Shown: positions 9,598-18,564, numbered from the stretch's first letter. The stretch is 51,703 bases of DNA from Pseudophaeobacter leonis (GCF_002087335.1 NZ_MWVJ01000048.1:1-51703), one strand, 5' to 3'. Translations and numbers: made by a program. Notes: generated by a model not told the origin, from the sequence alone.

Positions 9598-9805
9598 ATC
9601 CCTCAGGTTTTCAGGGATTTAACTAGTAACGGACGTGGCATTTTTCACCTCCCTGGTGTTTCGAAGCTGGCTTAGTGAGTGGGCCATGCTTCAACACGGA
9701 ACTGTTTTCCTTCCGTGCGTTTTTAGTGGGCGAGTTGTTTTGCCCAGTACCCTTCTTGGTGTGCCGGCTTGTTTTCCGGATTGCCCTTTGGGTAACCAGG
9801 AAGGG
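9598..9805 (+). ncRNA. Candidate structured RNA: string of hairpins with GTTTT-containing loops
   Basis: Consecutive inverted repeats: ATCCCT/AGGGAT (9598-9618), CACC/GGTG (9646-9658), CACGGAA/TTCCGTG (9695-9717), TGGGC/GCCCA (9727-9746), CCGG/CCGG (9764-9779), CCCTT/AAGGG (9784-9805). Loops of the first, third, fourth and fifth each contain GTTTT. The third is followed by CGTTTTT, so a + strand transcript could end at about 9724, giving an RNA near 130 nt. It does not match tmRNA, RNase P, SRP or 6S consensus features that I can recall. Promoter not recognised. Confidence 0.3.
9695..9724 (+). terminator. Possible intrinsic terminator within the hairpin string
   Basis: Seven-base-pair stem CACGGAA/TTCCGTG with a nine-base loop, then CGTTTTT. 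No protein gene ends upstream on this strand, so it would terminate an RNA gene or an upstream leader. Confidence 0.45.
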
Positions 9806-10025
9806 TGCAATTCACCTGACGCAGGCCGCGATCACAGCGCCAGAGGCAAAACCCCATAAAACGCGCTTGTCCCGCTTCAGTCCCGCACCTGCCCCGCACT
9901 AAAAACGTCCCCAAAACGCCCCAAGTCTCTGCAAGGATTGCCAAGGCTATTTTTCTGTCCAAACCGGCCTTTTGAAGCGCCGCCCCCCCTTGCCGCCCCC
10001 GGCTCTGGCGCGATAAATGGAGCGC

Positions 10026-10611
10026 ATGGCAAAGCTCTATTTCAACTACTCGACCATGAACGCGGGAAAATCGGCGGTCCTCTTGCAGGCCTCGCACAAC
10101 TACCGCGAAAACAACATGGATACCTACCTGCTGACAGCCCCATCTCGACGACCGGGAAGGCAAGGGTAGAATCGCGTCCCGCATTGGAATCAGTGAGGTC
10201 GCCGACACATTTGCCGCCGACGAGGATCTCCTCGCCAAAGTCCGCGCCCGCCTCGCGCGCGGTGAGATCGCCAGTGTCTTTGTCGATGAGGCCCAGTTTC
10301 TGACACCAAAACAGGTCTGGCAGTTGGCCACGGTGGTGGATGATCTTGGCGTACCCGTGCTTTGCTACGGGTTGCGGGTTGATTTTCAGGGCCATCTGTT
10401 TCCCGGCTCCGCCACATTGCTGGCACTGGCGGACGAGATGCGCGAAGTGCGCACCATCTGTCATTGCGGCAAGAAAGCAACCATGGTGATCCGCCAGGAT
10501 GCTACGGGACGCGCCATTACAAAAGGCGATCAGGTTCAGATCGGTGGCAACGAAAGCTATGTCTCGCTATGCCGCCGCCACTGGCGCGCGGCGGTAGAGG
10601 GCGACGGCTGA
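10026..10611 (+). CDS. tdk: Thymidine kinase (frameshifted)
   Basis: Phosphorylates thymidine to dTMP in the salvage pathway. N-terminus [20 protein letters not shown] carries the P-loop (STMNAGKS); after the break come FVDEAQFL (catalytic Asp-Glu pair region), a substrate-binding stretch [16 protein letters not shown], and the structural zinc site CHCGKKAT...CRRHW. The frame is lost at 10138-10141, where a CCCC run has one C too many; deleting it joins YLLTA to [16 protein letters not shown] and yields 194 residues, the usual size. ATG 10026 is preceded by GGAG, unusually close (three bases). Confidence 0.92.
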
Positions 10612-10706
10612 GGCGACCGCCAGCCGCCGCACCACCTGTACCTGAGGCTGGGCCTTAGTTTCCCTGCTGCACGGCTGGGCTGCCCGGTTGCATCGCCAGG
10701 CTGCGC

Positions 10707-11657
10707 TCAAACCGGGTTTAGCAGCGCCTTGCCAGCCGCAAAAGCGGCGACATTGTCCAGGGCCATATGCCCCATGGCGCTCCGCACCTCATCGGTCGCA
10801 GTGCCAAGATGCGGCAACAATGTCACGTTGTTGAGGTCACACAGCGCCTGTGGCACCTCTGGCTCGAACTCATAGACGTCCAGCCCTGCGCCGCCAATGC
10901 GCTGGTCCTGCAGCGCGGCAATCAGCGCCTCTTGCTGCACCACTTCGCCACGGGCGATATTGATCAGATGCGCCGTCGGCTGCATCACAGCAAGCACGGT
11001 CTCATCCACCAGATGCCGTGTCTCGGCCCCCCCCGGAACTGAGACCACCAGAAAATCCACCTCAGCCGCCATCTGCATCAGATCCGGCATCCGGGTGGCC
11101 GCAAACCCCGGGTTTTTATCGCTGCGCGCGATATAGGCAACCTGCATGCCAAAGCCAAAGTGGCACCGCCGGGCAATCGCCTCGCCAATGCGGCCCATGC
11201 CGATGATCCCCAGCTTTTTGCCGGTGACATGCTGTCCCAGCATCTGGGTCGGGTGCCAGCCGGGCCAGTTGCCACTGCGCACCAGACGCTCGCCTTCGGC
11301 GGCACGGCGCGCCGACATCAAGATCAGCGTGAGCGCGATATCTGCGGTGGCATCCGTCACAGCCCCCGGCGTGTTGCTCACCTGCACCCCATGGGCGGCG
11401 GCCGTGGCCACATCGATGTGATTGAACCCGACGCCAAAATTGGCCAACAGCTTGCAGCGCGGCGCAGGCACCCGAGAAAATATCTCTGCGCCAAAGGCAT
11501 CGCCCAGTGTCGGCATCACCACATCATAGTCCTGCAGCGCCCGCACCATCTCATCCTGGCTGAGCACGGCAGTATTAGCACGGATCTCAACATCAAATTC
11601 GGCGCGCGCGCGGGCCTCGACCTCTGCGGTCATCGGGCGTGCGATCAATAGGTTCAT
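10707..11657 (-). CDS. D-2-hydroxyacid dehydrogenase (glyoxylate/hydroxypyruvate reductase type)
   Basis: NAD(P)H-dependent reductase of 2-keto acids, 316 residues from ATG 11657 (an extra TTG-Thr upstream is ignored). Rossmann motif KKLGIIGMGRIGEAIA; catalytic Arg in INIARGEVV, Glu in YEFEPEVP and His in LLPHLGTAT are all present. LLANFGVGFNHID before the Rossmann domain is typical of GyaR/GhrB-like enzymes acting on glyoxylate and hydroxypyruvate. It is the last gene of a four-gene - strand operon, starting two bases after the csaA stop, so translation is likely coupled. Exact substrate not deducible. Confidence 0.88.
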   Translation of the reverse strand: MNLLIARPMTAEVEARARAEFDVEIRANTAVLSQDEMVRALQDYDVVMPTLGDAFGAEIFSRVPAPRCKLLANFGVGFNHIDVATAAAHGVQVSNTPGAVTDATADIALTLILMSARRAAEGERLVRSGNWPGWHPTQMLGQHVTGKKLGIIGMGRIGEAIARRCHFGFGMQVAYIARSDKNPGFAATRMPDLMQMAAEVDFLVVSVPGGAETRHLVDETVLAVMQPTAHLINIARGEVVQQEALIAALQDQRIGGAGLDVYEFEPEVPQALCDLNNVTLLPHLGTATDEVRSAMGHMALDNVAAFAAGKALLNPV

Positions 11658-11659
11658 CG

Positions 11660-11998
11660 TCAATGCATTCGGCCTCCCAGCGGCACCGGACCGTCTGGCC
11701 CGATGAGGCGAATTTCGCCTGTCTCATCCGGCAGTCCCAGCACCAGGACTTCGGACATGAATTTGCCAATCTGACGGGGTGGAAAGTTCACCACCGCCAT
11801 CACCTGTTTGCCTACAAGGCTCTCTGGTGTGTAATGCGCCGTGACCTGCGCCGAGGTTTTTTTCTCGCCAATCTCGGCGCCAAAATCGACCCAGATCTTG
11901 ATCGCTGGCTTGCGGGCCTCGGGGTAGGCTTCGGCGCGAATCACCTCGCCGACGCGAACATCCACTTTCATAAAGTCATCAAAACTTATCTCAGCCAC
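11660..11998 (-). CDS. csaA: CsaA-type tRNA-binding/chaperone-like protein
   Basis: Single OB-fold tRNA-binding domain related to the C-terminus of MetRS and Arc1p; CsaA of Bacillus has been described as a secretion chaperone. Visible motifs: FDDFMKVDVRVGEVIRAE, the IKIWVDFGAEIGEKKTSAQ core and VNFPPRQIGKFMSEVLVLG. The correct start is GTG 11998 (VAEISFDD): AGGAG lies 8 bp upstream and the start overlaps the proC stop by eight bases, giving 112 residues. A longer open frame to 12034 adds 12 residues that homologues lack. Third gene of the ybjN-proC-csaA-dehydrogenase operon. Confidence 0.88.
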   Translation of the reverse strand: MAEISFDDFMKVDVRVGEVIRAEAYPEARKPAIKIWVDFGAEIGEKKTSAQVTAHYTPESLVGKQVMAVVNFPPRQIGKFMSEVLVLGLPDETGEIRLIGPDGPVPLGGRMH

Positions 11999-12806
11999 GC
12001 GAAAGCTCCTCGGATCGGTTGGCGGCAGCGGCAACGGCCCGTTTCAAAAGGTCAGGAAAGCCGGTTTTGTCGTCCATCAACACCTCCAGCGCCGCCTGCG
12101 TGGTGCCATTGGGACTGGTGACATTGACACGCAGCTGGCTTGGGCTCTCATCCGAGGCCGCAGCCAGCGCCCCTGCCCCGGCCACAGTTGCCTTGGCCAG
12201 TGTCAAAGCAAGCTCTGCGGGCAGACCCTGGGCCTCTCCGGCAGCAGCCAGAGTTTCGATCAGATGAAACACATAGGCAGGCCCCGAGCCACTGACGCCG
12301 GTGACCGCATCCATCTGCGCCTCGCTCTCCAGGCGGACGGTCTGACCAATGGCCGCGAGCAGCTCTTCGGTCATATCAAGATTGGCAGCGGTGGCGCGGG
12401 CATTGCCGATCAAGGCGGTGATACCCTGCCCAATGGCAGCAGGTGTGTTGGGCATGGCGCGCACAATGGGGGTCTGTTCGCCCAGAATGGCCTCAAAGCT
12501 GGCAATCGACGTCCCGGCAGCGACCGAGACAAACAGCGTCTCGCCATTGCCCAGCGCCTGCAGTTTCGGCAGGGCGGCTCCCATCATCTGGGGTTTTACC
12601 GCGATCAGCACCAGGGCCGGCACGGCGGGCAATTCCACATTGATATGAACGCCCGTGCCCTTGAGCCAGTCAGAGGGGTGCGGATCCAGCACCCAGACCG
12701 AGGAGGCAGGCAGTCCGCCCTCAAGCCAGCCTGCCAGCATGGCTGAGCCCATCTTGCCGCAGCCCAGCAAGACCAGCCCGCGTGTTTCGATATCTGTTGT
12801 GGTCAT
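11991..12806 (-). CDS. proC: Pyrroline-5-carboxylate reductase
   Basis: Last step of proline synthesis: NAD(P)H-dependent reduction of pyrroline-5-carboxylate, cytoplasmic. 271 residues, normal. Motifs in order: GCGKMGSAMLAGW (Rossmann), LIAVKPQMM, RAMPNTPAAIGQG, the dimer/active site segment GVSGSGPAYVFHLIE and the C-terminal signature NVTSPNGTTQAALEVL. Intact frame. It lies 44 bp downstream of the ybjN gene and overlaps csaA. Confidence 0.96.
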   Translation of the reverse strand: MTTTDIETRGLVLLGCGKMGSAMLAGWLEGGLPASSVWVLDPHPSDWLKGTGVHINVELPAVPALVLIAVKPQMMGAALPKLQALGNGETLFVSVAAGTSIASFEAILGEQTPIVRAMPNTPAAIGQGITALIGNARATAANLDMTEELLAAIGQTVRLESEAQMDAVTGVSGSGPAYVFHLIETLAAAGEAQGLPAELALTLAKATVAGAGALAAASDESPSQLRVNVTSPNGTTQAALEVLMDDKTGFPDLLKRAVAAAANRSEELSRG

Positions 12807-12850
12807 TCTGTCACCGCTCCCCGGTTTATTATCTTTGCCGAGGTATAGGT

Positions 12851-13351
12851 TTACGCCCGCCCGTAGGCCTCTGCAATGGCAACGTGAATGGCGTCTTGTG
12901 GCGAACGATTTGCCCAGGTGGTGAGCTGGATCGCCGGGTAATAGCGTTCCGAGTTGGAGACCGCCGCATGGATCATCGCATCAATCTGCTCGGAACTCGC
13001 CGACTGCCCGCCCGCCAGGATCAACCCATAGCGATAGAGCATCACCTTGTGCTCTGCCCAATAGGTAAAGCCACCGGCCCAGCATTGATCATTCATCAGA
13101 TTGATCAACTCATAGAGCTGCGGGATCTTCGCCTCAGGGGGCTCCATCTCGTAGCTGCAGACCAGGCGCAGGGTTTCCTCATAGGCCGACCAGGCCAGCG
13201 TCAGGGAATAGGTGCGCCATTGGCCCTCGACCGCCATGGCAATCTGGTCATCGCCAATGCGGTCAAAATCCCAATCGTGATGGGCGGCCAGGTTTTCGAC
13301 AATGTCGATAGGATGGATTTCATCCTCCAGAAGATATTCGGAAAGGGCCAT
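12851..13351 (-). CDS. YbjN domain-containing protein
   Basis: 166-residue cytoplasmic protein with the alpha/beta fold of YbjN and type III secretion chaperone-like proteins: an N-terminal acidic helix, WRTYSLTLAWSAYEETLRLVCSYEMEPPEAK, then LYELINLMNDQCWAGGFTYW. No catalytic residues can be named; E. coli YbjN affects motility and stress traits when overexpressed. Head gene of the operon with proC, an arrangement I recall from other Rhodobacteraceae. Start ATG 13351 follows GAGAGGTGAG, a good ribosome site. Confidence 0.85.
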   Translation of the reverse strand: MALSEYLLEDEIHPIDIVENLAAHHDWDFDRIGDDQIAMAVEGQWRTYSLTLAWSAYEETLRLVCSYEMEPPEAKIPQLYELINLMNDQCWAGGFTYWAEHKVMLYRYGLILAGGQSASSEQIDAMIHAAVSNSERYYPAIQLTTWANRSPQDAIHVAIAEAYGRA

Positions 13352-13795
13352 AGTCTCACCTCTCTGCTCACCAGCTGTCAGGACAGGATTTGCCCCCTAC
13401 AGCTAGGTTTCTGGTCAATGGACCGGGGAGCATCCCCATATCCATACTATATATGGTGGCAAGGGGGGTAGACTCTGGCAACCCTTTATTTGGGGATATC
13501 TTCAATAAGTTGTGGATGAAAAGCATTCACCCGCAAGATATCGGTTTTATTGCGGAGGGCTGCGCCGTGAGAGAACAGCCCGGATAGGGCCTGAGATTTG
13601 GGCTGGGGTGGGGGCTGCGGAGGACGTTGAGTCGGCACCCTGACGCGACCGGGGCCGCTGATTGTGCAGCACGCGTTAGCAAACCGCTGCGCACGCCCCG
13701 GCGGGCGCAGCCATAACCCTAGATCTATCTCCGATCCGGGCACCGTCTGAGACCAAGGCACAACAGCACGTGCCCTGATCAAATGTAGCTGCGGT
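13352..13795. other. 444-bp gene-free region between ybjN and ubiK
   Basis: Nothing coding is convincing. It should hold the promoter of the ybjN operon and the 3' end of the ubiK transcript. A GGGGAGCATCCCC hairpin (about 13424-13437) and the AT-rich ATACTATATATGG (about 13444-13456) are seen, but no clear promoter or terminator. Confidence 0.5.
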
Positions 13796-14038
13796 TCAGC
13801 CCTGTGTTTCAAGCGCGTCAAGGCGGGCTTTGAGAGCCTCATTCTCTTCGCGGGCTTTTTGCGCCATGGCACGCACCGCGTCGAATTCTTCGCGGGTGAC
13901 AAAATCGCGATCGGCCAGCCAGCGGTCCATCAGGCCTTTCATCGCGGTTTCCGCCTCGTCCTTTGCGCCCTGGGCCACGCCCATCGCATTGGTCATCAGC
14001 TGAGAAATATCGTCCATCATCTTATTGCGGCTTTGCAT
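13796..14038 (-). CDS. ubiK: Accessory factor UbiK family protein
   Basis: 80-residue coiled-coil protein of the BMFP/YqiC family that assists UbiJ in ubiquinone biosynthesis. Helical N-terminus (MMDDISQLMTNAMGVAQGAKDE) followed by the diagnostic VTREEFDAVRAMAQKAREENEAL and a C-terminal coiled coil LKARLDALE. Start ATG 14038 is preceded by GGAGAAG; the longer open frame to 14125 would run into the lgt promoter and is rejected. Divergent from lgt, separated by 97 bp. Confidence 0.88.
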   Translation of the reverse strand: MQSRNKMMDDISQLMTNAMGVAQGAKDEAETAMKGLMDRWLADRDFVTREEFDAVRAMAQKAREENEALKARLDALETQG

Positions 14039-14135
14039 TGTCTTCTCCGTATCAAGCTCACTCCCTATATGGGGTGGCAAAGGGTCTGCGGCAAGCCGTT
14101 GACTTCTCATCTCGCGCTCAGGCATTCAGGACACC

Positions 14136-15035
14136 ATGCAGGCCATTATCCACTTCCCCGAAATTTCGCCCGAGATTTTCTCGATTCCCCTGTTTGGTAT
14201 GGAGTTTGCCCTGCGCTGGTATGCTCTGGCCTATATAGCGGGCATCATCATCGCCTGGCGGCTGGCCGTGCTGGCGCTGAACGCGCCGCAGCTTTGGCCC
14301 GGCCAAAAGGCGCCGATGCGTGCAGAGCAGGTCGAAGATCTGCTGACCTGGATCATCATCGGTGTGATTCTCGGCGGGCGGCTCGGCTTTGTGCTGTTCT
14401 ATCAGCCGGGGTATTACCTGACGCATCCTGCCGAAATCCTGCGCATCTGGCAGGGTGGTATGGCCTTTCACGGCGGCTTGATCGGGGTGATCCTGGCCTG
14501 CTGGGCCTATGCCCGCCGTCACGGCATCTCAAAGATCCAGATGGCTGATCTGGTGGCCTATACCGTGCCCGCAGGATTACTGCTTGGGCGCCTGGCGAAT
14601 TTCATCAATGCCGAGCTTTGGGGCCGTCCCACCGATCTGCCCTGGGGCGTCGCCTTTCCCGGTCAGGCAGCGCAGGACTGCGGCCAGGCCCTCGGTGCAC
14701 TTTGCGCCCGCCACCCCTCGCAGCTCTATGAGGCCGCCATGGAAGGCCTGATCCTGGGGTTGCTGCTGATTTGGCTCACCTGGCGGCGGCAGAGCCTGCA
14801 GCACCCGGGCCTGAACCTTGGCGTGTTCCTGGCCGGATATGGCATGGCCCGCTTTGTGGTAGAATTCTTTCGCCAGCCCGATGCGCAGTTTGTCAGCCTC
14901 GGCAATCCACTGGGGCTGGCCTGGCATATGGGCGGATACGGGTTGACCATGGGGCAAATCCTGTCGCTGCCGATGATTGCGCTGGGGCTTTATTTTGCCC
15001 TGCGCCGCAAGCCCAAACAGGACCAGATGGTATGA
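14136..15035 (+). CDS. lgt: Prolipoprotein diacylglyceryl transferase
   Basis: Inner-membrane enzyme transferring diacylglycerol from phosphatidylglycerol to the lipobox Cys of preprolipoproteins; it would act on the small lipoprotein at 2063. 299 residues with about seven membrane spans. Conserved elements: [36 protein letters not shown] and the signature [21 protein letters not shown]. First gene of lgt-midA-pgeF; its TGA overlaps the ATG of midA (ATGA). Confidence 0.97.
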   Translation: MQAIIHFPEISPEIFSIPLFGMEFALRWYALAYIAGIIIAWRLAVLALNAPQLWPGQKAPMRAEQVEDLLTWIIIGVILGGRLGFVLFYQPGYYLTHPAEILRIWQGGMAFHGGLIGVILACWAYARRHGISKIQMADLVAYTVPAGLLLGRLANFINAELWGRPTDLPWGVAFPGQAAQDCGQALGALCARHPSQLYEAAMEGLILGLLLIWLTWRRQSLQHPGLNLGVFLAGYGMARFVVEFFRQPDAQFVSLGNPLGLAWHMGGYGLTMGQILSLPMIALGLYFALRRKPKQDQMV

Positions 15036-16102
15036 GCCCCCTGCTGGAGCAACTCAGCAGCCGGATCAGAAGTGATGGCCCGATCAGCCTTGCGGATTAT
15101 ATGGCGGAATGCCTGCTGCACCCCGAGCATGGCTACTACACCACGCACAGCCCCTTTGGCGCTGCGGGCGACTTCACCACCGCGCCGGAAATCAGCCAGA
15201 TGTTTGGTGAGCTCATAGGCCTGTCGCTGGCGCAGTGCTGGCTGGATCAGGGGGCGCCAAGCCCCTTTACCCTGGCCGAGCTCGGGCCCGGACGTGGCAC
15301 CCTGATGGCAGATCTTTTGCGCGCCACGCGCCACGTGCCCGGCTTTCACGCCGCCCTGCAGCTCTACCTTATTGAGGCCTCGCCAAACCTGCGCGCCACG
15401 CAAAAAGAGGCACTCAAAACCTATGAGATCCACTGGGCCGACAGCGTCGATGCGCTGCCCAAACAGCCGCTGTTTCTGGTGGCCAATGAATTTTTTGACG
15501 CCCTGCCCATTCGCCAGTTTGTCCGCGACACAGAGGGCTGGCGGGAAAAACGCGTCGGGCTGGCCGATGGTAGTTTGACCTTTGGGCTGGGGCCGCAAGC
15601 GCCACAACCCGCGCTGGAACACCGCCTGCTGGATACCAAACCAGACGATCTGGTTGAGCTGAACCCGGGCCTCGCGCCGATCACCGCCACCCTGGCCCAA
15701 CGCATTGCCAGCCATGGCGGCGCTGCACTTATTGTCGACTATGGCGACTGGCGCTCACTGGGCGACACCTTGCAAGCGCTCAAAGCGCATGCGCCAGCCG
15801 ATCCGCTAGACGCCCCCGGCACCGCCGACCTCACGGCGCATGTGGATTTCGAGGTGCTCTGCACCGTGGCGTCCGGGGCAGGCTGCAGCCACAGCAAACT
15901 GACGCCACAGGGGATCTTTCTGGAACGCCTTGGCATCCCAGAGCGCGCCCGCGCGCTTGCCGCCAAACTGGAGGGGGAGAGCCTGGAAAACCTGATCAGC
16001 GCACATCGGCGCTTGACGCATCCGGAGGAAATGGGAAACCTGTTTAAAGTACTCGGGCTCACCCCCGCTAACACCCCTCCGCCACCAGGATTGCTCTCAT
16101 GA
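15032..16102 (+). CDS. Class I SAM-dependent methyltransferase, MidA/NDUFAF7 family
   Basis: 356-residue homologue of NDUFAF7/MidA, the arginine methyltransferase that helps assemble respiratory complex I. Recognisable blocks: [21 protein letters not shown] near the N-terminus, [16 protein letters not shown], the SAM-binding [16 protein letters not shown], and [18 protein letters not shown] with the Asn-Glu-Phe-Asp motif. The ATG at 15032 overlaps the lgt stop and the TGA overlaps the pgeF start, so the three genes are translationally coupled. Longer in-frame extension back to 14771 lies inside lgt and is spurious. Confidence 0.93.
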   Translation: MSPLLEQLSSRIRSDGPISLADYMAECLLHPEHGYYTTHSPFGAAGDFTTAPEISQMFGELIGLSLAQCWLDQGAPSPFTLAELGPGRGTLMADLLRATRHVPGFHAALQLYLIEASPNLRATQKEALKTYEIHWADSVDALPKQPLFLVANEFFDALPIRQFVRDTEGWREKRVGLADGSLTFGLGPQAPQPALEHRLLDTKPDDLVELNPGLAPITATLAQRIASHGGAALIVDYGDWRSLGDTLQALKAHAPADPLDAPGTADLTAHVDFEVLCTVASGAGCSHSKLTPQGIFLERLGIPERARALAAKLEGESLENLISAHRRLTHPEEMGNLFKVLGLTPANTPPPPGLLS

Positions 16103-16932
16103 CGCTGGAAATTCTGACCTCTGATCTTTTGGGCCCTATCCACCACGGGTTCTTTACCCGCCGGGGTGGCGCCTCTTCAGGCATCTTTCAGGGCCTGAAC
16201 TGTGGCCTGGGGTCCAGTGATCAGCGCGAAGCGGTCTCGCTCAATCGCGCCCGGGTGGCTGAGGCGATGCGGGTGGCGCCCGCTGGCCTTGTGGGGGTTC
16301 ACCAGGTGCATTCGCCCGATGTCGCCGTCATCACCGGCCCCACTACAGACAACAGCCATACCACCGACCTGGCCTCTGACACGGCCTCTGGCCCAGCCTC
16401 TGACCCAGCCTCTGACCTGGCCTCCAACCGCACGCGCGCCGATGCCATGGTGACAAAGACACCCGGCGTGGCCCTGGCTATTCTGACCGCAGATTGCCAG
16501 CCCGTTCTTTTTGCCGATCACGAGGCTGGCGTCATTGGCGCCGCCCATGCCGGCTGGCGCGGCGCACTTGACGGGGTGCTTGAGGCAACACTGGACGCCA
16601 TGGAAGCCCTGGGCGCCGACCGCGCCAATACCCATGCCGTTATCGGCCCGGCAATCTCGCAACGCGCCTATGAGGTCGGCCCCGAATTTTTTGAAGACTT
16701 CCTGCAGCAAGATCCCGGCCACGCCCGCTTCTTTGCCAATGGAGAAGGCGACCGCTTCCTGTTTGATCTGCCAGGGCTGGGGCTGCACCTGCTGCGCCAG
16801 GCCGGGATTGGCCAGGCAGACTGGACCCGCCACTGCACCTATAGCGATCCGGACCGGTTTTATTCCTACCGCCGTACCACCCACGCAGGCGAGGCCGACT
16901 ACGGAAGGTTAATTTCCTGCATTACTCTTTAG
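16099..16932 (+). CDS. pgeF: Peptidoglycan editing factor PgeF / multicopper polyphenol oxidase-family protein
   Basis: YfiH/LACC1 family, 277 residues; members act as purine nucleoside phosphorylase/adenosine deaminase, and E. coli PgeF edits peptidoglycan precursors. Zinc-site residues are present in VGVHQVHSPDV (His), LTADCQPVLF (Cys) and GAAHAGWRGALDGV (His). GPAISQRAYEVG and a C-terminal Tyr/Arg motif YSYRRTTHAGEADYGR complete the family pattern. Odd feature: between the first and second motif an in-frame 12-bp repeat adds about 20 residues rich in Ala-Ser-Asp. Third gene of the lgt operon. Confidence 0.9.
   Translation: MTLEILTSDLLGPIHHGFFTRRGGASSGIFQGLNCGLGSSDQREAVSLNRARVAEAMRVAPAGLVGVHQVHSPDVAVITGPTTDNSHTTDLASDTASGPASDPASDLASNRTRADAMVTKTPGVALAILTADCQPVLFADHEAGVIGAAHAGWRGALDGVLEATLDAMEALGADRANTHAVIGPAISQRAYEVGPEFFEDFLQQDPGHARFFANGEGDRFLFDLPGLGLHLLRQAGIGQADWTRHCTYSDPDRFYSYRRTTHAGEADYGRLISCITL
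16366..16425 (+). repeat. In-frame 12-bp coding repeat in pgeF (five copies)
   Basis: Units GACCTGGCCTCT, GACACGGCCTCT, GGCCCAGCCTCT, GACCCAGCCTCT, GACCTGGCCTCC encode the four-residue theme Asp-x-Ala-Ser (once Gly-Pro-Ala-Ser). It sits in a loop between two metal-site motifs and keeps frame. Confidence 0.93.
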
Positions 16933-17707
16933 GCACGGATCTGGGCACAATTGCACTGTTCTCGCCACATTCAGCCGCTTTCCGCACCACTGCGCAGAGG
17001 CATTTTATCAGCAAATTTAGATAAATTTCAGATACTTAAATGAAATTTCAGCTGTGAGGTGCCACGTCTGGCAATCCAATCAGCTCCATTTCAATTCCAC
17101 CTCCAAGCCATATTCAGGGCGCAATGATTACCGATACTGAAGCCAACGGAGCGCATGCAAAGCCGCTCCCCTCAGGTAGGATATGCCCCATGACAGCCAG
17201 CACCCGCTTCATAAAGTCAGTGATTTCCACTGCAAAATCAGAGACTACAGAGATGCCCTGGTGCCGCGGCGCGACACGCCAGGCCTTTGTCGCATCCCGA
17301 CGCGCGCGCCCTCATCCGCAATCTGAGGCACAGCCTCTTAAGCAGGCATAACCGGGGCGCAGCCCCTCTTTTGGACCAGCGGATACAGAGACACACAGCG
17401 CCAAAGAGCGCGTTGCTGATGGACAAGGCAAGTGGACTGAGCCCCGGCACTGGACTGCGCCTTCAGCGCACGGTGACCCTTTTTTAGGCAATAGCCGCCA
17501 CAGTCTGAGAGAAAGACCCCTTTGCGGAGGCCTCGCTTTGAGCAGCAGCGTCTCTGCATCGTGCCATTGAGAGACAAACAGCAGGGCACTTTGGTGCACA
17601 ATATTGAGTATGCAAAAGTCAGTTCTACCGCCCAACATCTCTGCCTCCCCGTTGGGCCAAAGCGGATTGGCGACAGCTCGTAATTCACCAGGAAAGGTCT
17701 GGATCAG
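16933..17707. other. 775-bp region without a convincing gene
   Basis: Open frames here on both strands lack ribosome sites and family resemblance. The left part is AT-rich with three helically phased AAATTT tracts (17013-17048). The right part presumably includes the promoter of the Hint gene; no terminator for pgeF is evident. Confidence 0.5.
17013..17048. other. Phased AAATTT tracts (predicted DNA bend)
   Basis: AAATTT occurs at 17013, 17023 and 17043, spaced 10 and 20 bp, i.e. on the same helix face. The context AAATTTCAG is repeated at the last two. This is an AT-rich island in GC-rich DNA, about 660 bp before the Hint gene. Confidence 0.55.
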
Positions 17708-18490
17708 ATGACACTCCCGCACTCGCTGCAACAGGCAGCTGCCATGGCGACGGAGACCAGCGCCCTCCTGCAGGACCCTGCAGCGCTGCGGCTGACGTCC
17801 AAGCCGCAACTGCGCCGCTATGAGGTGAGTAGTCTGCTGCCCAATGGGACAATCGCCGAGACCCGCCATATCGCTCCGGCGCTGCCCCTGTTTGAAGACG
17901 CCTTTTGCGCCTTTACCCGGGGATCTCTGGTCGACACATCGCAAGGCCCGGTCGCTGTTGAAGACCTGCTGCCGGGCGACGAGATCATGATACAGAATGG
18001 CGACTGCCAGCCGCTGATCTGGAAGGGCTCGACCAGCCTGGTGCCCTCAAAGGCCGATGCCCGCGGGCGCAGCCATCGCCTGACCAGTTTCATGGCGGAC
18101 AGTCTGGGTTTGCAAAAGCCGACCTCCTGCGTTGTGGCAGGACCAGCTGCCCGGCTGTTGCGGCTGCCACCGCATATGCGGGTCCGCCCCGAGACACCCC
18201 CGCTGCTGACGCTGGTGCAGGAATTCCAGGACGGCATGAATATCTTTGAAACCGCGCCGCCCACTGTCGTGGATCTGTTCCATCTGTGCCTGCCTAAACA
18301 TGCGGTGATCAAGGTGGGAGGTCTTGAGTTTGAGACCTATCATCCAGGTCCGGACGCGCTCAAGCTGGTCAGCTACGCCATAAAAACGCTGTATCTCAAC
18401 CTGTTCAGCCACGTCGATTCCCTGAACGGCTTTGGCCCGCTGCTCTATGAACACGCCACGCCGCTGTCGAATGGTCAGTATAGTGTTTGA
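17708..18490 (+). CDS. Hint domain-containing protein
   Basis: 260 residues with a Hedgehog/intein-type (Hint_2) domain common in Roseobacter proteins. The start of the domain is FCAFTRGSLVDTSQGPVAVEDLLPGDEIM, in which the Cys is the expected self-splicing or cleaving nucleophile; a C-terminal HATPLSN-like end follows GPLLYE. No RTX calcium repeats or secretion signal are seen, so it is a stand-alone Hint protein of unknown role. Start ATG 17708 has AAAGG about 11 bp upstream. An 11-bp duplication (ATAGTGTYTGA) straddles its stop codon. Confidence 0.85.
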   Translation: MTLPHSLQQAAAMATETSALLQDPAALRLTSKPQLRRYEVSSLLPNGTIAETRHIAPALPLFEDAFCAFTRGSLVDTSQGPVAVEDLLPGDEIMIQNGDCQPLIWKGSTSLVPSKADARGRSHRLTSFMADSLGLQKPTSCVVAGPAARLLRLPPHMRVRPETPPLLTLVQEFQDGMNIFETAPPTVVDLFHLCLPKHAVIKVGGLEFETYHPGPDALKLVSYAIKTLYLNLFSHVDSLNGFGPLLYEHATPLSNGQYSV

Positions 18491-18501
18491 ATAGTGTCTG
18501 A
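18480..18501. repeat. 11-bp duplication across the Hint stop codon
   Basis: ATAGTGTTTGA at 18480-18490 (ending in the TGA stop) is followed directly by ATAGTGTCTGA. Confidence 0.85.
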
Positions 18502-18531
18502 GTCGCATGATCGCTCGTATCGCACCTGCTC

Positions 18532-18564
18532 GGGCGATATGGGCGATATGGGCGATATGGGCGA
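18532..18564. repeat. 9-bp tandem repeat, 3.7 copies
   Basis: GGGCGATAT repeated three times plus GGGCGAT, without mismatch, 41 bp after the Hint stop codon and between two convergent genes. Confidence 0.95.

Larger units (their letters stand above)
9510..10025. other. Gene-free region with serial hairpins
   Basis: No convincing protein gene on either strand. The interval 9598-9805 holds at least six short inverted repeats in a row, described under the candidate ncRNA. The right part (9840-10020) is rich in C-runs and shows no clear element apart from the region just before the thymidine kinase start. Confidence 0.6.

Noticed and set aside
9598..9805. tmRNA, RNase P RNA, SRP RNA or 6S RNA
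   Set aside because: None of the conserved core segments that I can recall for these RNAs is present; kept only as an unassigned structured region.
17312..17944. 210-codon frame on the - strand before and across the Hint gene start
   Set aside because: Overlaps the Hint protein start, has no start signals and no recognisable sequence.
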